Shown piece after piece: positions 30,471 to 39,571 of a DNA stretch of 64,000 nt. A program made the position numbers and the translations under genes. Positions within the stretch are counted from its first letter, which is position 1. Every line of letters begins with the position of its first letter. The notes beneath the pieces were generated by a model. It was not told where the DNA came from. It saw only the letters and a program-made list of their open reading frames with translations, and did no database searches. Source of the DNA: Shouchella tritolerans. GTDB lineage: Bacteria > Bacillota > Bacilli > Bacillales > Bacillaceae_D. Location of the stretch: the NCBI RefSeq assembly GCF_025770735.1, contig NZ_JAODPB010000007.1:62001-126000 (forward strand). The letters are read 5' to 3'.

Positions 30471-30811
30471 AAAAGGATTATATGATATCCACGTAGGATT
30501 GTAAATAGCAAAGATTGTCCCCTCCCCTCATACGTCCGTTTCTTCGCGTAAAAGAAAATCAATGGTGAGTTTGACAAACATGAACGCTTCCCTCTTAACA
30601 GCGAAACTGGCTGATTATGGGACTTAAAACAACTATGATTCCCAACGTTACTCACCACAAATCCACCTTGACAGAAGCAAAGTGAGAGATTCAATCAGCC
30701 AACAGCTCCGATCCCCCCCTTTATGGATACAGATGACCACAAACCGATTATTATTCGATCGAATGAAATAAACTTCTTGACGGAATAGCGGAATTAGTGT
30801 TAGCTTGTAAC

Positions 30812-30832
30812 AAAACGTAATCATTTCGATTT
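30812..30832 (+). promoter_or_regulatory. Zur box upstream of the ZinT/ZnuA genes
   Basis: The site (AAAACGTAATC then ATTTCGATTT) matches the Zur operator at 18 of 20 informative positions. It lies 32 bases before the ZinT gene and probably represses the ZinT-ZnuA-ZnuCB genes when zinc is sufficient. Confidence 0.65.
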
Positions 30833-30863
30833 ACATATCGCCTTAAAGGAGAGGAAGAAAAAA

Positions 30864-31865
30864 ATGAAAAGACTGCTTATTAGCTTATCAAGTTTATTAG
30901 TACTAAGTACTTATTTAACAGCATGTCAAGGAACAAAAGATGAGGAGCAAGTGAACGGAATAGAAGAAGGGGAATCAGAAGTACATACAGATGAGGGTCA
31001 TGCCCACGGTGATACGAACGATTTTGAGGCTCCAGAAAGTATAAAAATCGAAGGGGTTGCTGATCACTATCATACGGGCGATGCGATTGAGCTAACCGCA
31101 GTACTGGATGAAGAAACAGAATATGATCATTGGCACTGGTATAGCAGAGAAAGTGCAGATGAGGAATGGGAAGGCGTTTCAGGACAGGAAACGGACACAT
31201 TTACAGGAGAAGCAACAATCGATGGCTTAGAAATAAAAGCTGTTTTATTCGATCATGACCATGAGCCTCATGTTCAATCTGCACCAGTCAAAGTGGTGAT
31301 TGATGATCATCATGGACATGATGAAGAAAGCCGCCAAATCTATCAAGGCTACTTTGAAGATAGTCAGGTTGAAGACCGTGAATTGTCTGATTGGGAAGGA
31401 GATTGGCAATCGGTTTATCCTTATCTTTTATCTGGAGATCTAGATGAAGTGTTTGAACATAAGGCAGAAGATGGAGATATGACAGAAGAAGAGTACAAAC
31501 AGTATTACACGGTAGGATATGAAACAGATGTTGATCGTATCATCATTGAAGACAATACCGTCACTTTCTTTGAAAATGACAACGAGTATTCAGGAGAGTA
31601 CGAATCAGATGGTTACGAGATTCTTACCTATGAAGCAGGTAATAGAGGCGTACGATTTATCTTTAAATTAGTTGATGGATCAGATGAAATGCCTCCATAC
31701 ATTCAGTTTAGTGATCACAATATCTTTCCAGTAGATTCCCATCATTTTCACTTATATTGGGGAGATGACCGTGAGGCCCTATTGGAGGAAGTTACAAATT
31801 GGCCAACGTACTATCCTTCTGAATTAGACAAAGATGGGATCGTACGTGATATGTTGGCACATTAA
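30864..31865 (+). CDS. ZinT-like zinc-binding lipoprotein with N-terminal His-rich repeat domain
   Basis: This 333-residue lipoprotein has a lipobox LTAC with Cys21, an acidic and His-rich linker (about 25-58), a His-rich domain at 60-149 (ADHYHTGD, YDHWHWYSRESADEEW, KVVIDDHHGH), and a ZinT/YodA domain at about 157-333 (YQGYFEDSQVEDRELSDWEGDWQS, then DSHHFHLYWG with the zinc-binding histidines). It should trap zinc outside the membrane and pass it to ZnuA. The N-terminal domain is shared twice with the ZnuA gene 70 bases downstream. SD GGAGAGG precedes the ATG. Zur box upstream. Confidence 0.9.
   Translation: MKRLLISLSSLLVLSTYLTACQGTKDEEQVNGIEEGESEVHTDEGHAHGDTNDFEAPESIKIEGVADHYHTGDAIELTAVLDEETEYDHWHWYSRESADEEWEGVSGQETDTFTGEATIDGLEIKAVLFDHDHEPHVQSAPVKVVIDDHHGHDEESRQIYQGYFEDSQVEDRELSDWEGDWQSVYPYLLSGDLDEVFEHKAEDGDMTEEEYKQYYTVGYETDVDRIIIEDNTVTFFENDNEYSGEYESDGYEILTYEAGNRGVRFIFKLVDGSDEMPPYIQFSDHNIFPVDSHHFHLYWGDDREALLEEVTNWPTYYPSELDKDGIVRDMLAH
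31041..31310 (+). repeat. His-rich domain repeat, copy in the ZinT-type gene
   Basis: Encodes residues 60-149 of the ZinT lipoprotein (GVADHYHTG, EYDHWHWYSRESADEEW, IDDHHGH). One of three copies of this domain in neighbouring genes. Confidence 0.85.
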
Positions 31866-31937
31866 TCTCTGTCGCAAAGATTCATTTAAGAGAATATAGC
31901 TGAGGTCTGATCATTCGTACAGTGAGGAGAATATAGG

Positions 31938-33530
31938 ATGAAAGCCAATCGGTTCGTTACCATTTTGTTTAGTTCCATTATGTGTACCACTCTTATGGGC
32001 TGTAACCAAAATGAAGACGAAAACACTGCAAGTGAGAAGTTATCCGTTGTAACATCGTTTTACCCAATGTATGAATTTGCTCAACAAGTCGCAGGGGATC
32101 GTGCAGACGTATCACTAATGGTTTCTGCAGAAGAAGATGCCCATCATTATGAACCAAGTGCCCAAGATGTAGCGGCTGTTAATGAAGCAGAAGTATTTGT
32201 CTATAGTAGTGAAGAAATGGAACATTGGGTTGAAAGTCTATTTAACACAGTAGAGAACAATGATCTGGTCATCGCTCGTACAGCAGATGGTGTTGATTTA
32301 GTGGATACTAGTGGATCAGGTCATTCTCATGGCCACGATCAACATGGAAACGAGGAAAAACAAGAAGCCGCTGGAAAGATAAACATTCAAGGTGTTGCCG
32401 ACCATTATCATACTGGCAACATGATTGAATTAACGGCGGAATTAGATGAAGAAGTAGACTATGATCATTGGCACTGGTATACAAGAGAAAGTGCGGATGA
32501 GGAATGGGTAACTGTTCCCAATCAAGGAGGACCTGAATTCAACTATGAGGCATCAGGAGATAGCTTTGAGGTCCGGGCAGTCCTTTTTGATGATAGTCAC
32601 AATGAATACGCAGAGTCAGAACCAGTAGAAATTGTCATTGATGATCACGGCCACGGCCACGACCACGGCCAGGAAGAGGAACATGAGCATGAGGAGGAAC
32701 ATGGTCAACATCAGGAGCATGGAAGTGATAGCGCAATTGAAATTGTTGGATTGGCGGATCACTATCATACAGGAGATGTCGTTACACTCGTTGCTCAGCT
32801 TGAAGAAGAGGTAGACTACGATCATTGGCACTGGTACACACGTATGAGTGAAGATGATGAATGGGAAGCTGTATCTGGACAAGGAACCGATCACTTTGAG
32901 TATGAAACAACTGGAGAAAGCTTCGAAGTACGGGCAGTCCTTTTTGATGACGATCATAATACGTATGCAGAATCAGAGCCAGTATCGGTCATCATTGATG
33001 ATCATGAATCACACGATCCACATATTTGGCTAGACCCCGTATTGGCACAAGAGCAAGTTAACGTCATTCGCGATGCCCTGATTGAGGCAGATCCAGACGG
33101 ACAAGCGATTTATGAGGAAAATGCAGAAGCCTTTAATAAAGAGCTTCAAGCATTACATGAGGACTATCAAGCTGCGCTTGAAGATGCAGAAAGCCGCGTG
33201 TTTGTCGTCCAACACCAAGCCTTTGGATACCTTGCGCAACGTTATCAGTTAGAACAAGTAGCGATTGGCGGTTTATCTACAGAAGTTGAACCGAGTCCAT
33301 CGCGTATTGCTGAAATTGGAAACCTCGTGGAAGAACATGATGTGCCAGTTATTTATTATCAACAAGGAGCCAATTCAGCCATTGCCGAAACGGTCGCTAC
33401 TGAAACAGAGACAGAGACAGCCGTCTTGTATGACTTAGAAGTACTATCTGAAGAGCTTCAAGCAGAGGATCTAGGATACGTGGATGCCATGCGGCAAAAC
33501 TTGGAAGCTTTACAGTTAAGCATCCAATAA
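31938..33530 (+). CDS. znuA: Zinc ABC transporter substrate-binding lipoprotein ZnuA, with two His-rich repeat domains inserted
   Basis: The 530-residue protein has lipobox LMGC (Cys22), a ZnuA fold with ligand HHYEPS (residues 69-74), VFVYSSEEME and the late DPHIWLDPVLAQ, VFVVQHQAFGYLAQRY and VEPSPSRIAE. Normal ZnuA is about 300 residues with a flexible His loop in the middle; here the loop is replaced by two full copies of a 90-residue domain (148-237 and 267-356) joined by a His/Glu-rich linker. It delivers zinc to ZnuB/ZnuC. It follows the ZinT gene and precedes znuC after a hairpin. Confidence 0.92.
   Translation: MKANRFVTILFSSIMCTTLMGCNQNEDENTASEKLSVVTSFYPMYEFAQQVAGDRADVSLMVSAEEDAHHYEPSAQDVAAVNEAEVFVYSSEEMEHWVESLFNTVENNDLVIARTADGVDLVDTSGSGHSHGHDQHGNEEKQEAAGKINIQGVADHYHTGNMIELTAELDEEVDYDHWHWYTRESADEEWVTVPNQGGPEFNYEASGDSFEVRAVLFDDSHNEYAESEPVEIVIDDHGHGHDHGQEEEHEHEEEHGQHQEHGSDSAIEIVGLADHYHTGDVVTLVAQLEEEVDYDHWHWYTRMSEDDEWEAVSGQGTDHFEYETTGESFEVRAVLFDDDHNTYAESEPVSVIIDDHESHDPHIWLDPVLAQEQVNVIRDALIEADPDGQAIYEENAEAFNKELQALHEDYQAALEDAESRVFVVQHQAFGYLAQRYQLEQVAIGGLSTEVEPSPSRIAEIGNLVEEHDVPVIYYQQGANSAIAETVATETETETAVLYDLEVLSEELQAEDLGYVDAMRQNLEALQLSIQ
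32379..32648 (+). repeat. His-rich domain repeat, copy in znuA (first)
   Basis: Encodes residues 148-237 of ZnuA: GVADHYHTG, DYDHWHWYTRESADEEW, VRAVLFDD and VIDDH. It is closely similar to the copy in the ZinT gene (31041-31310) and to the second copy at 32736-33005, both at protein and DNA level, indicating internal duplication and exchange between genes. Confidence 0.85.
32736..33005 (+). repeat. His-rich domain repeat, copy in znuA (second)
   Basis: Encodes residues 267-356 of ZnuA: GLADHYHTG, DYDHWHWYTRMSEDDEW, VRAVLFDDDH and IIDDH. Same domain as the first copy and the ZinT-gene copy; all keep the His-Tyr-His and His-Trp-His groups. Confidence 0.85.
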
Positions 33531-33571
33531 CGGGCATGATTAAACGATTGTAGATAGGAAACAACGAAACG

Positions 33572-33617
33572 TATAGATCGTATTCTTAAACGATAAGTAG
33601 AAAGAATACGATCTATA
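33572..33617 (+). other. 16-bp perfect inverted repeat between znuA and znuC
   Basis: TATAGATCGTATTCTT (33572-33587) and AAGAATACGATCTATA (33602-33617) pair completely around a 14-base loop. No T-run follows; instead the ribosome site of znuC is next to the repeat. It is therefore more likely an mRNA stabiliser, processing site or operator than a terminator. It could set the ratio of the binding protein to the ABC subunits. Confidence 0.6.
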
Positions 33618-33636
33618 ATAGAAAGGTCGTTTCATT

Positions 33637-34344
33637 ATGCATTATATTGAAGTAAAAAATCTCGCCTTTCAGTATGAAAACGAACCGGTGTTGGAAAATA
33701 TTTCATTTGAAGTAGATGCAGAGGATTTTGTGATGCTAACCGGAGAAAATGGTGCCGCAAAGACGACTTTGTTGCGCAATATTTTAGGTTTGTTGAAACC
33801 GTCAAAAGGTAGCGTCCGAATTTCACCAAAAAATCGTTTTGGCGAGAAGCTCATGATTGGATATGTTTCACAGCAGGTTGCCTCCTTTAACGCTGGATTT
33901 CCGAGTACTGTGCTTGAACTTGTGCAATCTGGCCGCTATCAAAGAGGCAAATGGTTTAAACGATTAGATAAAGATGACAAAGAGCATGTGCGGCGCTCAC
34001 TAGAATCAGTGGGAATGTGGGACATGCGCCATAAAAAGATAGGAGAATTATCTGGCGGGCAAAAACAGCGGATTTCCATTGCCCGTGTATTTGCAACAGA
34101 CCCTGATTTGTTTGTGCTAGATGAACCTACAACTGGAATGGACGTGAATTCTAGAGAAGAATTCTATAAATTGTTAAAACACAATTGCCGTGAACATGGG
34201 AAAGCGATTTTAATGGTTACCCATGATCATGAAGAAATCCGTCATTATGCTGACAAACATATTGAGCTAGTCAGGAAGGAGGACTCTCCATGGAGATGTT
34301 TTTCCATGGATTCATGCAAAGAGCTTTCCAAGCCTCACTCCTAA
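33637..34344 (+). CDS. znuC: Zinc ABC transporter ATP-binding protein ZnuC
   Basis: This 235-residue ABC ATPase has Walker [10 protein letters not shown], signature LSGGQKQR, Walker [10 protein letters not shown] and the H-loop MVTHDHE. The Walker A has Ala in place of the third Gly, a known variant in some zinc/manganese ABC families. It energises zinc import through ZnuB. The ATG follows AGAAAGG. Its 3' end overlaps znuB by 55 bases. Confidence 0.92.
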   Translation: MHYIEVKNLAFQYENEPVLENISFEVDAEDFVMLTGENGAAKTTLLRNILGLLKPSKGSVRISPKNRFGEKLMIGYVSQQVASFNAGFPSTVLELVQSGRYQRGKWFKRLDKDDKEHVRRSLESVGMWDMRHKKIGELSGGQKQRISIARVFATDPDLFVLDEPTTGMDVNSREEFYKLLKHNCREHGKAILMVTHDHEEIRHYADKHIELVRKEDSPWRCFSMDSCKELSKPHS

Positions 34345-35120
34345 TCTCATTCATTGCACCATTGTTAGGCTTGTTTTTAATATTACGTAGACAGTCTCTA
34401 ATGGCGGATACTCTATCACATGTATCCTTAGCGGGTGTAGCACTAGGTTTGCTAATCGGCGTCAATCCAACGTGGACCAATCTTTTAGTCGTTGCGGTAA
34501 TTGCCATCATGCTTGAATATTTACGTGTGGTGTATCGCACGTATTCGGAAATTTCGATTGCGATTTTAATGTCAGTCGGCATGGCTCTAGCCCTATTCCT
34601 CATGGGGTTAAATGATGGTGGAGCTACTTTAAGCATGAACCAATTTTTATTTGGCTCCATTGTCACCATTAGTAAGCAGCAAGTATGGATGTTGTTCATC
34701 CTAACGATTATGATTAGTCTCCTCTATTTCGTTTTCCGAAAACCTATGTATATTTTGACATTTGATGAGGAAATTGCCTTCACCGCTGGTTTGCCTATCA
34801 AAACGATGTCTATTTTGTTTAACGTGTTAACAGGGGTAACGATTGCAATCATTATGCCGATAGTCGGCGCTTTACTCGTTTCAGCCATTATCGTCTTACC
34901 TGCTGCGATTTCAATGCGGTTAAGCAAAAGCTTTAATGGTGTTATTTTCATTGGAATCGTGATTGCCTTAATTGGCATGTTGAGTGGTCTAGTCGCTTCG
35001 TATGAATTAGGTACACCTCCAGGAGCTTCTATCATATTAATCTTCATGATCCTTTTTGCTGCGACTGCACTGATTAAACATATCTTGCGTCACACTAAAT
35101 TAGAGAAACGCTTTAAATAG
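34290..35120 (+). CDS. znuB: Zinc ABC transporter permease ZnuB
   Basis: The 276-residue integral membrane protein has the ABC-3 pattern: [20 protein letters not shown] at the N-terminus, [20 protein letters not shown] with the conserved D/S-H group, and [17 protein letters not shown]. It forms the channel for zinc. The start ATG has AAGGAGG upstream, inside znuC, and the overlap couples translation of the two. A strong terminator follows. Confidence 0.92.
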   Translation: MEMFFHGFMQRAFQASLLISFIAPLLGLFLILRRQSLMADTLSHVSLAGVALGLLIGVNPTWTNLLVVAVIAIMLEYLRVVYRTYSEISIAILMSVGMALALFLMGLNDGGATLSMNQFLFGSIVTISKQQVWMLFILTIMISLLYFVFRKPMYILTFDEEIAFTAGLPIKTMSILFNVLTGVTIAIIMPIVGALLVSAIIVLPAAISMRLSKSFNGVIFIGIVIALIGMLSGLVASYELGTPPGASIILIFMILFAATALIKHILRHTKLEKRFK

Positions 35121-35130
35121 AAGTGATGAC

Positions 35131-35167
35131 AAAAATCGCAACGTTTGTAAACATGTTGCGATTTTTT
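35131..35167 (+). terminator. Rho-independent terminator after znuB
   Basis: AAAAATCGCAAC and GTTGCGATTTTTT form an 11-12 bp stem with a 12-base loop and end in TTTTTT, 11 bases after the znuB stop. Confidence 0.88.
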
Positions 35168-35329
35168 CATGACTGTTTTACCACGACAGTGCCATCTTGC
35201 TTCAGGTCTTGTCTTTTTGGTTCAAACCTAGATTAATACACGAAATGAAGGCAACCTAGTAATACATTCAGCCAACATTCTTAATCCTCCCCTATATGAA
35301 GTTCATTTTTCGGGAAACGTTTACCTCTC

Positions 35330-36592
35330 TTAACATTTATTTTTTTGCGACCAAATCATGAAAATAACAAGTAACAGGGCTAAAACACCTCCTACTAACG
35401 ATAAAGCTTCGTAACTAGAACCAGCAACCACCATGCCTGCTAATGCACTGCCAGAAGCTCCGGATAAAGCTATAAAAACATCGACGGTTCCTTGTGTCTT
35501 AGCACGTGTTGATGGTTCAGTTGAATCAATAATTAGAGCTGTGCCACTAATCAGGCCAAAATTCCACCCTATCCCAAGAAAGGAAAGAGCAATAATGAGA
35601 AGAATGATGGAATCGCCTGGTGCAATTGACGCTAAAACACCAGAAAGTAGTAATGTAACGCCAGAAGCAATCGCCATATTAACTCGACCCACTTTATCAA
35701 CAAGGATTCCTGTAACAAGAGAAGGGAGATACATAGAACCAATATGAAAACCAATAACAAGCCCAATAGTCTTTAAACTGTGACCGTGATCTTCCATATG
35801 AATAGGCGTCATGATCATAATTGCAACCATTACGATTTGGGTAAGTATCATGATGATAGCGGCAGTAGCAACTCCCTTTTTATTTAATTGAGTCTCTTTC
35901 AGGAGCTTATTAGGTTTAATAAGTCGCCTATTTTCATTTATCTTTAACGCTATAATAAATGGATCAGGACGTAAAAATACAAATAAAAACAGACCTGCTA
36001 CTACAAATGCTACTGCCGATAAAATAAAAGGTCCTGCTAATTCTGGAACTCCGATAGAAAGAGCAAAATTTCCCATCACATTTACTAAGTTTGGGCCTGC
36101 AACTGCTCCAAATGTTGTAGAAACCATCGCTATACTTACAGCAGTTCCTCGCTGCTTATTAGTTGCTAGGTCAGTTCCAGCATAACGAGCTTGTAAATTG
36201 GTTGCGGTGCCTGCACCATAAATGAATAAGGACGCAAATAATAAAAATATATTATGGATAAGAGCTGCAATGACAACACCTGCTGCTCCAAGCCCTCCAG
36301 CTATAAATCCTATCGTAAGTCCCGTGCGCCTTCCAAAATGATTAGAAAGTCTCCCTACCGTTAATGCTGCTCCAGCTGAGCCTAACGTAAATAAAGCTGC
36401 TGGAATACCAGCATATGCATTGGTTCCAAGCATTTCTTCTGCAAGCAATGCACCTACTGTCAATCCAGCGGCTAATCCTGCCCCTCCAAATACTTGTGAA
36501 ATAACTACTATAATTAAGATTCGTTTATATAATCGTTTTTGTTTCTTCGGATTGTCTATATAACTTTCTATTACCTTCCTTTTTTTATCCAA
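35330..36592 (-). CDS. Major facilitator superfamily transporter
   Basis: The 420-residue protein has about 12 hydrophobic helices and the MFS loop GRLSNHFGRRTGL after helix 2, with a central hydrophilic stretch (INENRRLIKPNKLLKETQLNKKG). It resembles drug/efflux-type MFS proteins, but the substrate is not predictable. It lies downstream of the Fur-box-linked dehydrogenase gene on the same strand, 270 bases away, so it may be iron-linked. The start ATG has AAAAGGAG further up. Confidence 0.85.
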   Translation of the reverse strand: MDKKRKVIESYIDNPKKQKRLYKRILIIVVISQVFGGAGLAAGLTVGALLAEEMLGTNAYAGIPAALFTLGSAGAALTVGRLSNHFGRRTGLTIGFIAGGLGAAGVVIAALIHNIFLLFASLFIYGAGTATNLQARYAGTDLATNKQRGTAVSIAMVSTTFGAVAGPNLVNVMGNFALSIGVPELAGPFILSAVAFVVAGLFLFVFLRPDPFIIALKINENRRLIKPNKLLKETQLNKKGVATAAIIMILTQIVMVAIMIMTPIHMEDHGHSLKTIGLVIGFHIGSMYLPSLVTGILVDKVGRVNMAIASGVTLLLSGVLASIAPGDSIILLIIALSFLGIGWNFGLISGTALIIDSTEPSTRAKTQGTVDVFIALSGASGSALAGMVVAGSSYEALSLVGGVLALLLVIFMIWSQKNKC

Positions 36593-36860
36593 AATATCAA
36601 TCTCCTTTTATTCAATCTAATTCCACTATTATATTTAATTAATTCTATTTATAATGAATATTCAAAATAAATAATGTTCATTTTGTTTATTCATCCATGT
36701 TGATCTCCATCATTTCTTTTTTGGAAAAAATCGTTATATCTAGTTTAAAAAAGCTTATAGTAACCTTCCACACTGTAGACAGCGCTCGCATACTCCGAGG
36801 TTTGTCAAGCGTTTTCTCTCAGTCTGGTCGAGGTTATCGACTTGGCGACAACCTCAGAGT

Positions 36861-37907
36861 TTATTTCTTTATAAGCTTTATATCTCCCTTATCAAGGCAA
36901 AATAGATCATCTATATGATAGATGCCATAAGGTAACGGTGAATGAATTAGTTGTTTAACAACTAGTGATGTTATAGAAGCTGTCGTCATTGCTTCACTGT
37001 TTGCATACCATATCTCGTGTATTTCATTTATCAGATTGTTTTCGCTATTCGTAGCTTCTACTTTTATTGCACAAATATCTGAACTTGACGGAACACGGCA
37101 GAAGCTTTGAATCATTTTAATCACCACACGCTTTGCCCAGGAATACTTAAGGAGTGCCGTAAATCTCAACCTATGGACTATCGCTAGTATCCGATTAACC
37201 CACTCTACATCAAATGTAAGATAGGTTTGCACCTCGCTGCGGGGTAGCTTTCGTTGAAGAATATGTTGGTCCGAAAAATTAAACAAATAGCTAGTTCTTT
37301 TCCCTAATCGGTTAAAATACGTCATTCTTTTTCCTGAAAAATTTCTAACCGTTTGTGTAACACCGTTCTTTTTAACGTTGTAAGATTGATTTATCTGTTC
37401 AAGCAACCATTGAATTGCCCCGACTCCATGTTCTTCTCCTAAACCCAATAAAATAGATATGTGTAATTCCTCAATCGATTCCATACGATCTATAAGATGT
37501 TTAGCAAGTAAATTAGAAAGACCTGGAGCAAAGCCTACGCTCATTATAACGGTGGACTGTTGGGCCAAAGGGTTGAGCTGCTCGATTTGCTTATGAAAAG
37601 CAAAATTAGCTGTTATATCAATATAATGGATATGATGCTCTAAGCAGTACTGAACCAAAGCTGTATTCTGCTGATCCATGCACATGATCACTAAATCTGC
37701 AAGCAAGATTGCTTCATAACTTTTTGGTTTTCGTATATCTATTTCCACAGGATGGGCACTGGAACCAAGTTGCCGACAGTAAAATTCAGCTTTTTCTAAC
37801 CGCCTTCCGGCAATCAAGATTCGTAAGTCTGTTGATTGTGTTAACTGCTTGGCAATATTTCCACCTACTTCACCATAACCACCGATAATCATAACTGAAT
37901 TGATCAT
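36861..37907 (-). CDS. Saccharopine dehydrogenase-like NAD(P)-binding enzyme
   Basis: The 348-residue protein begins MINSVMIIGGYGEVGGNIAK (Rossmann dinucleotide motif) and has DLVIMCMDQQNTALVQYC and SVGFAPGLSNLLAKHL, as in saccharopine dehydrogenase-like proteins of Firmicutes. The ATG at 37907 follows AAGGAGAG; upstream codons are promoter DNA. The function is unknown: relatives make saccharopine, homospermidine or carboxy-spermidine, and some act in metallophore assembly. A perfect Fur box lies about 160 bases upstream, shared with the divergent LuxR-type gene, so the enzyme should be made under iron limitation. Confidence 0.75.
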   Translation of the reverse strand: MINSVMIIGGYGEVGGNIAKQLTQSTDLRILIAGRRLEKAEFYCRQLGSSAHPVEIDIRKPKSYEAILLADLVIMCMDQQNTALVQYCLEHHIHYIDITANFAFHKQIEQLNPLAQQSTVIMSVGFAPGLSNLLAKHLIDRMESIEELHISILLGLGEEHGVGAIQWLLEQINQSYNVKKNGVTQTVRNFSGKRMTYFNRLGKRTSYLFNFSDQHILQRKLPRSEVQTYLTFDVEWVNRILAIVHRLRFTALLKYSWAKRVVIKMIQSFCRVPSSSDICAIKVEATNSENNLINEIHEIWYANSEAMTTASITSLVVKQLIHSPLPYGIYHIDDLFCLDKGDIKLIKK

Positions 37908-38065
37908 GCTTTTCTCTCCTTTTTTGCTAATATTGTATTGCCTCTTTTGTTCGATAATCGCAGAAACAAAAACGAGCCCTCTATAACTGCACTCAATACA
38001 TTCAGTACACCTTTCTCCATCAACATTCCCTTCATTTTTAACGTTCTCCCTGCTATAATTTATAA

Positions 38066-38080
38066 TGATAATTATTATCA
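38066..38080. promoter_or_regulatory. Perfect Fur box between divergent genes
   Basis: TGATAATTATTATCA is the exact 7-1-7 Fur operator of Bacillus. It lies between the saccharopine-dehydrogenase-like gene and the LuxR-type regulator and probably controls one or both. Confidence 0.85.
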
Positions 38081-38133
38081 ATTATAAAATACTGGCTTAT
38101 AGACACTATCCCATGAATAAGGGGGGGACTCAG

Positions 38134-39189
38134 TTGCAGTGCTCTATTGATTACTGGAAAGAAAAGTCAAACAACATTTGGAATAGATATACGGATTCTT
38201 ATCTATATAGAAAAAGTATGATTCTACGTTTAAAACAGCAAGTTTCCTTCGATGCGTATTGTTGTACAGTAGTCAATCCGATGACACTAACTACGGTTGG
38301 AGCAATAACAGAATGCTCTCTCGAACCTATTCATCAAGATTTATTAACTTCTGAGTATCTTGAAGACGATGTACATTTATACCGAGAGTTAGTGGAAAAA
38401 TCTGTTAAAACAGCTAGATTAAGTGATACCTTTGGCAAACAGGAAAGTAGACGTTTTACTGACATTTTAAAGCCACACCAATTCTCAGATGAAATGCGAG
38501 TAGCTTTAATGGATAAGGGGAAATGCTACGGGTTTTTAACATTATTTAAAAGAGAAGAGAGTACACATTTCACTGATAAAGAAGCATTACTATTAGAAGG
38601 GTTGTCCCCAATAATGGGAAAAGCATTAAGGGATTATTTTTTTATGGAATCAGAACAAAGTTCCCAATCCCTTCATACTGATCCTGGCGTAATTATTGTA
38701 GATCGACATTTGTCATTACAGTCAATGAATGAAGCAGGTAAAAGATATATGACCTTGTTGCAAGAATTCGAACGTTCTGAGGATCCAGGTAGTCTTCCTA
38801 AACCTATTCAAGCTATATGCTTTAAGCTTTTATCCCAGAAAGATAGAAACTTAACACTCTTTATTCCTGTAGCAGATAAAATCCAATTCGTAGCATCCGC
38901 TTCCTTTTTGCAAACGGATAGTTCAAAGAAAAATGTTGCAATTGCTATTACAATAAACAAAGCTTCTGCCAAAGAAATGCTGGAACATTTAATGGAAACA
39001 TATGCTTTAACAGCCCGAGAGAAACAAGTGGTGAAAGCTTGCCTGCCAGGACATACCACAAAAGAAATAGCAAACAAACTTAACATTTCCTATTATACGG
39101 TTCAAGATTATTTTAAAAATATTTTTTATAAGGTAGGCGTGACTACTAGAAATGAACTAGTTTGGAAACTGTTTGCGAAATATCAATAA
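38134..39189 (+). CDS. LuxR-type (GerE-fold) transcriptional regulator
   Basis: The 351-residue protein ends with a LuxR/GerE helix-turn-helix (YALTAREKQVVKACLPGHTT, ANKLNISYYTVQDYFKNIFY). The first 200 residues look like a GAF-type sensor domain (LDPGVIIVDRHLSL, GKCYGFLTLFKREES), followed by a PAS-like stretch. The TTG at 38134 was chosen because a run of seven G lies six bases before it; the frame is open up to 38065. It sits head to head with the dehydrogenase gene behind a Fur box and may regulate it. The signal is unknown. Confidence 0.78.
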   Translation: MQCSIDYWKEKSNNIWNRYTDSYLYRKSMILRLKQQVSFDAYCCTVVNPMTLTTVGAITECSLEPIHQDLLTSEYLEDDVHLYRELVEKSVKTARLSDTFGKQESRRFTDILKPHQFSDEMRVALMDKGKCYGFLTLFKREESTHFTDKEALLLEGLSPIMGKALRDYFFMESEQSSQSLHTDPGVIIVDRHLSLQSMNEAGKRYMTLLQEFERSEDPGSLPKPIQAICFKLLSQKDRNLTLFIPVADKIQFVASASFLQTDSSKKNVAIAITINKASAKEMLEHLMETYALTAREKQVVKACLPGHTTKEIANKLNISYYTVQDYFKNIFYKVGVTTRNELVWKLFAKYQ

Positions 39190-39367
39190 AATTAAGTTAT
39201 CATCGCTTCCCCCACATTTGATCACGCCTCTTCTGATTATGATTATTTTTAAATGTCCTTTCATCTGACTAGAGCAGAAATCACTCGTCCATCTGCTTTT
39301 GAAGCTCGCTATGGAGAATGATAGGTGAGACTAGCAGCGCTGATCATAGGACGAAAATGGACGTGAT

Positions 39368-39445
39368 CCATCTCGCAGAATCTATCCAGTGACTGCCATG
39401 GGCGCGATTTTGAAAATCCCACGTAGCACGTTTTATTATGAAGGC
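39368..39445 (+). pseudogene. Remnant of IS3-family transposase (OrfB start)
   Basis: The plus strand reads PSRRIYPVTAMGAILKIPRS and then TFYYE, matching the start of IS3/IS150-type OrfB (MYPV-x-MC-x-L-x-SRSTYY). Flanking frames are broken, so only a fragment of about 26 codons is left. Confidence 0.6.
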
Positions 39446-39524
39446 ACCCAAGGACTTGTATCAACGTACACAGCTTCCTCAACTTTGCGTAAGAGTTCAT
39501 TGTCAAACTATATCTGTTGTGAAA

Positions 39525-39571
39525 AAGATGAAACGGCTTAAGCTCTGGAATTCAGAGCTCAAGCCGTTTAC
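39525..39571 (-). terminator. Terminator-type hairpin after the aldehyde dehydrogenase gene
   Basis: AAACGGCTTAAGCTCTG and CAGAGCTCAAGCCGTTT form a 17-bp stem with one mismatch around GAATT. On the minus strand it is followed by CATCTTTTTCAC. It is 40 bases after the dehydrogenase stop. Confidence 0.65.

Larger units (their letters stand above)
30416..30863. other. Divergent regulatory region with two Zur boxes
   Basis: This 450-base gap between the COG0523 GTPase and the ZinT gene holds the two Zur boxes listed and no supported gene. An 86-codon frame on the minus strand lacks a ribosome site and a recognisable product. Confidence 0.5.

Noticed and set aside
30434-30694. 86-codon minus-strand frame between Zur boxes
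   Set aside because: No ribosome site, no recognisable protein features, and it overlaps operator DNA.
35310-35330. cre-like GGGAAACGTTTACC at the end of the MFS gene
   Set aside because: Lies downstream of the gene and lacks two key consensus positions.
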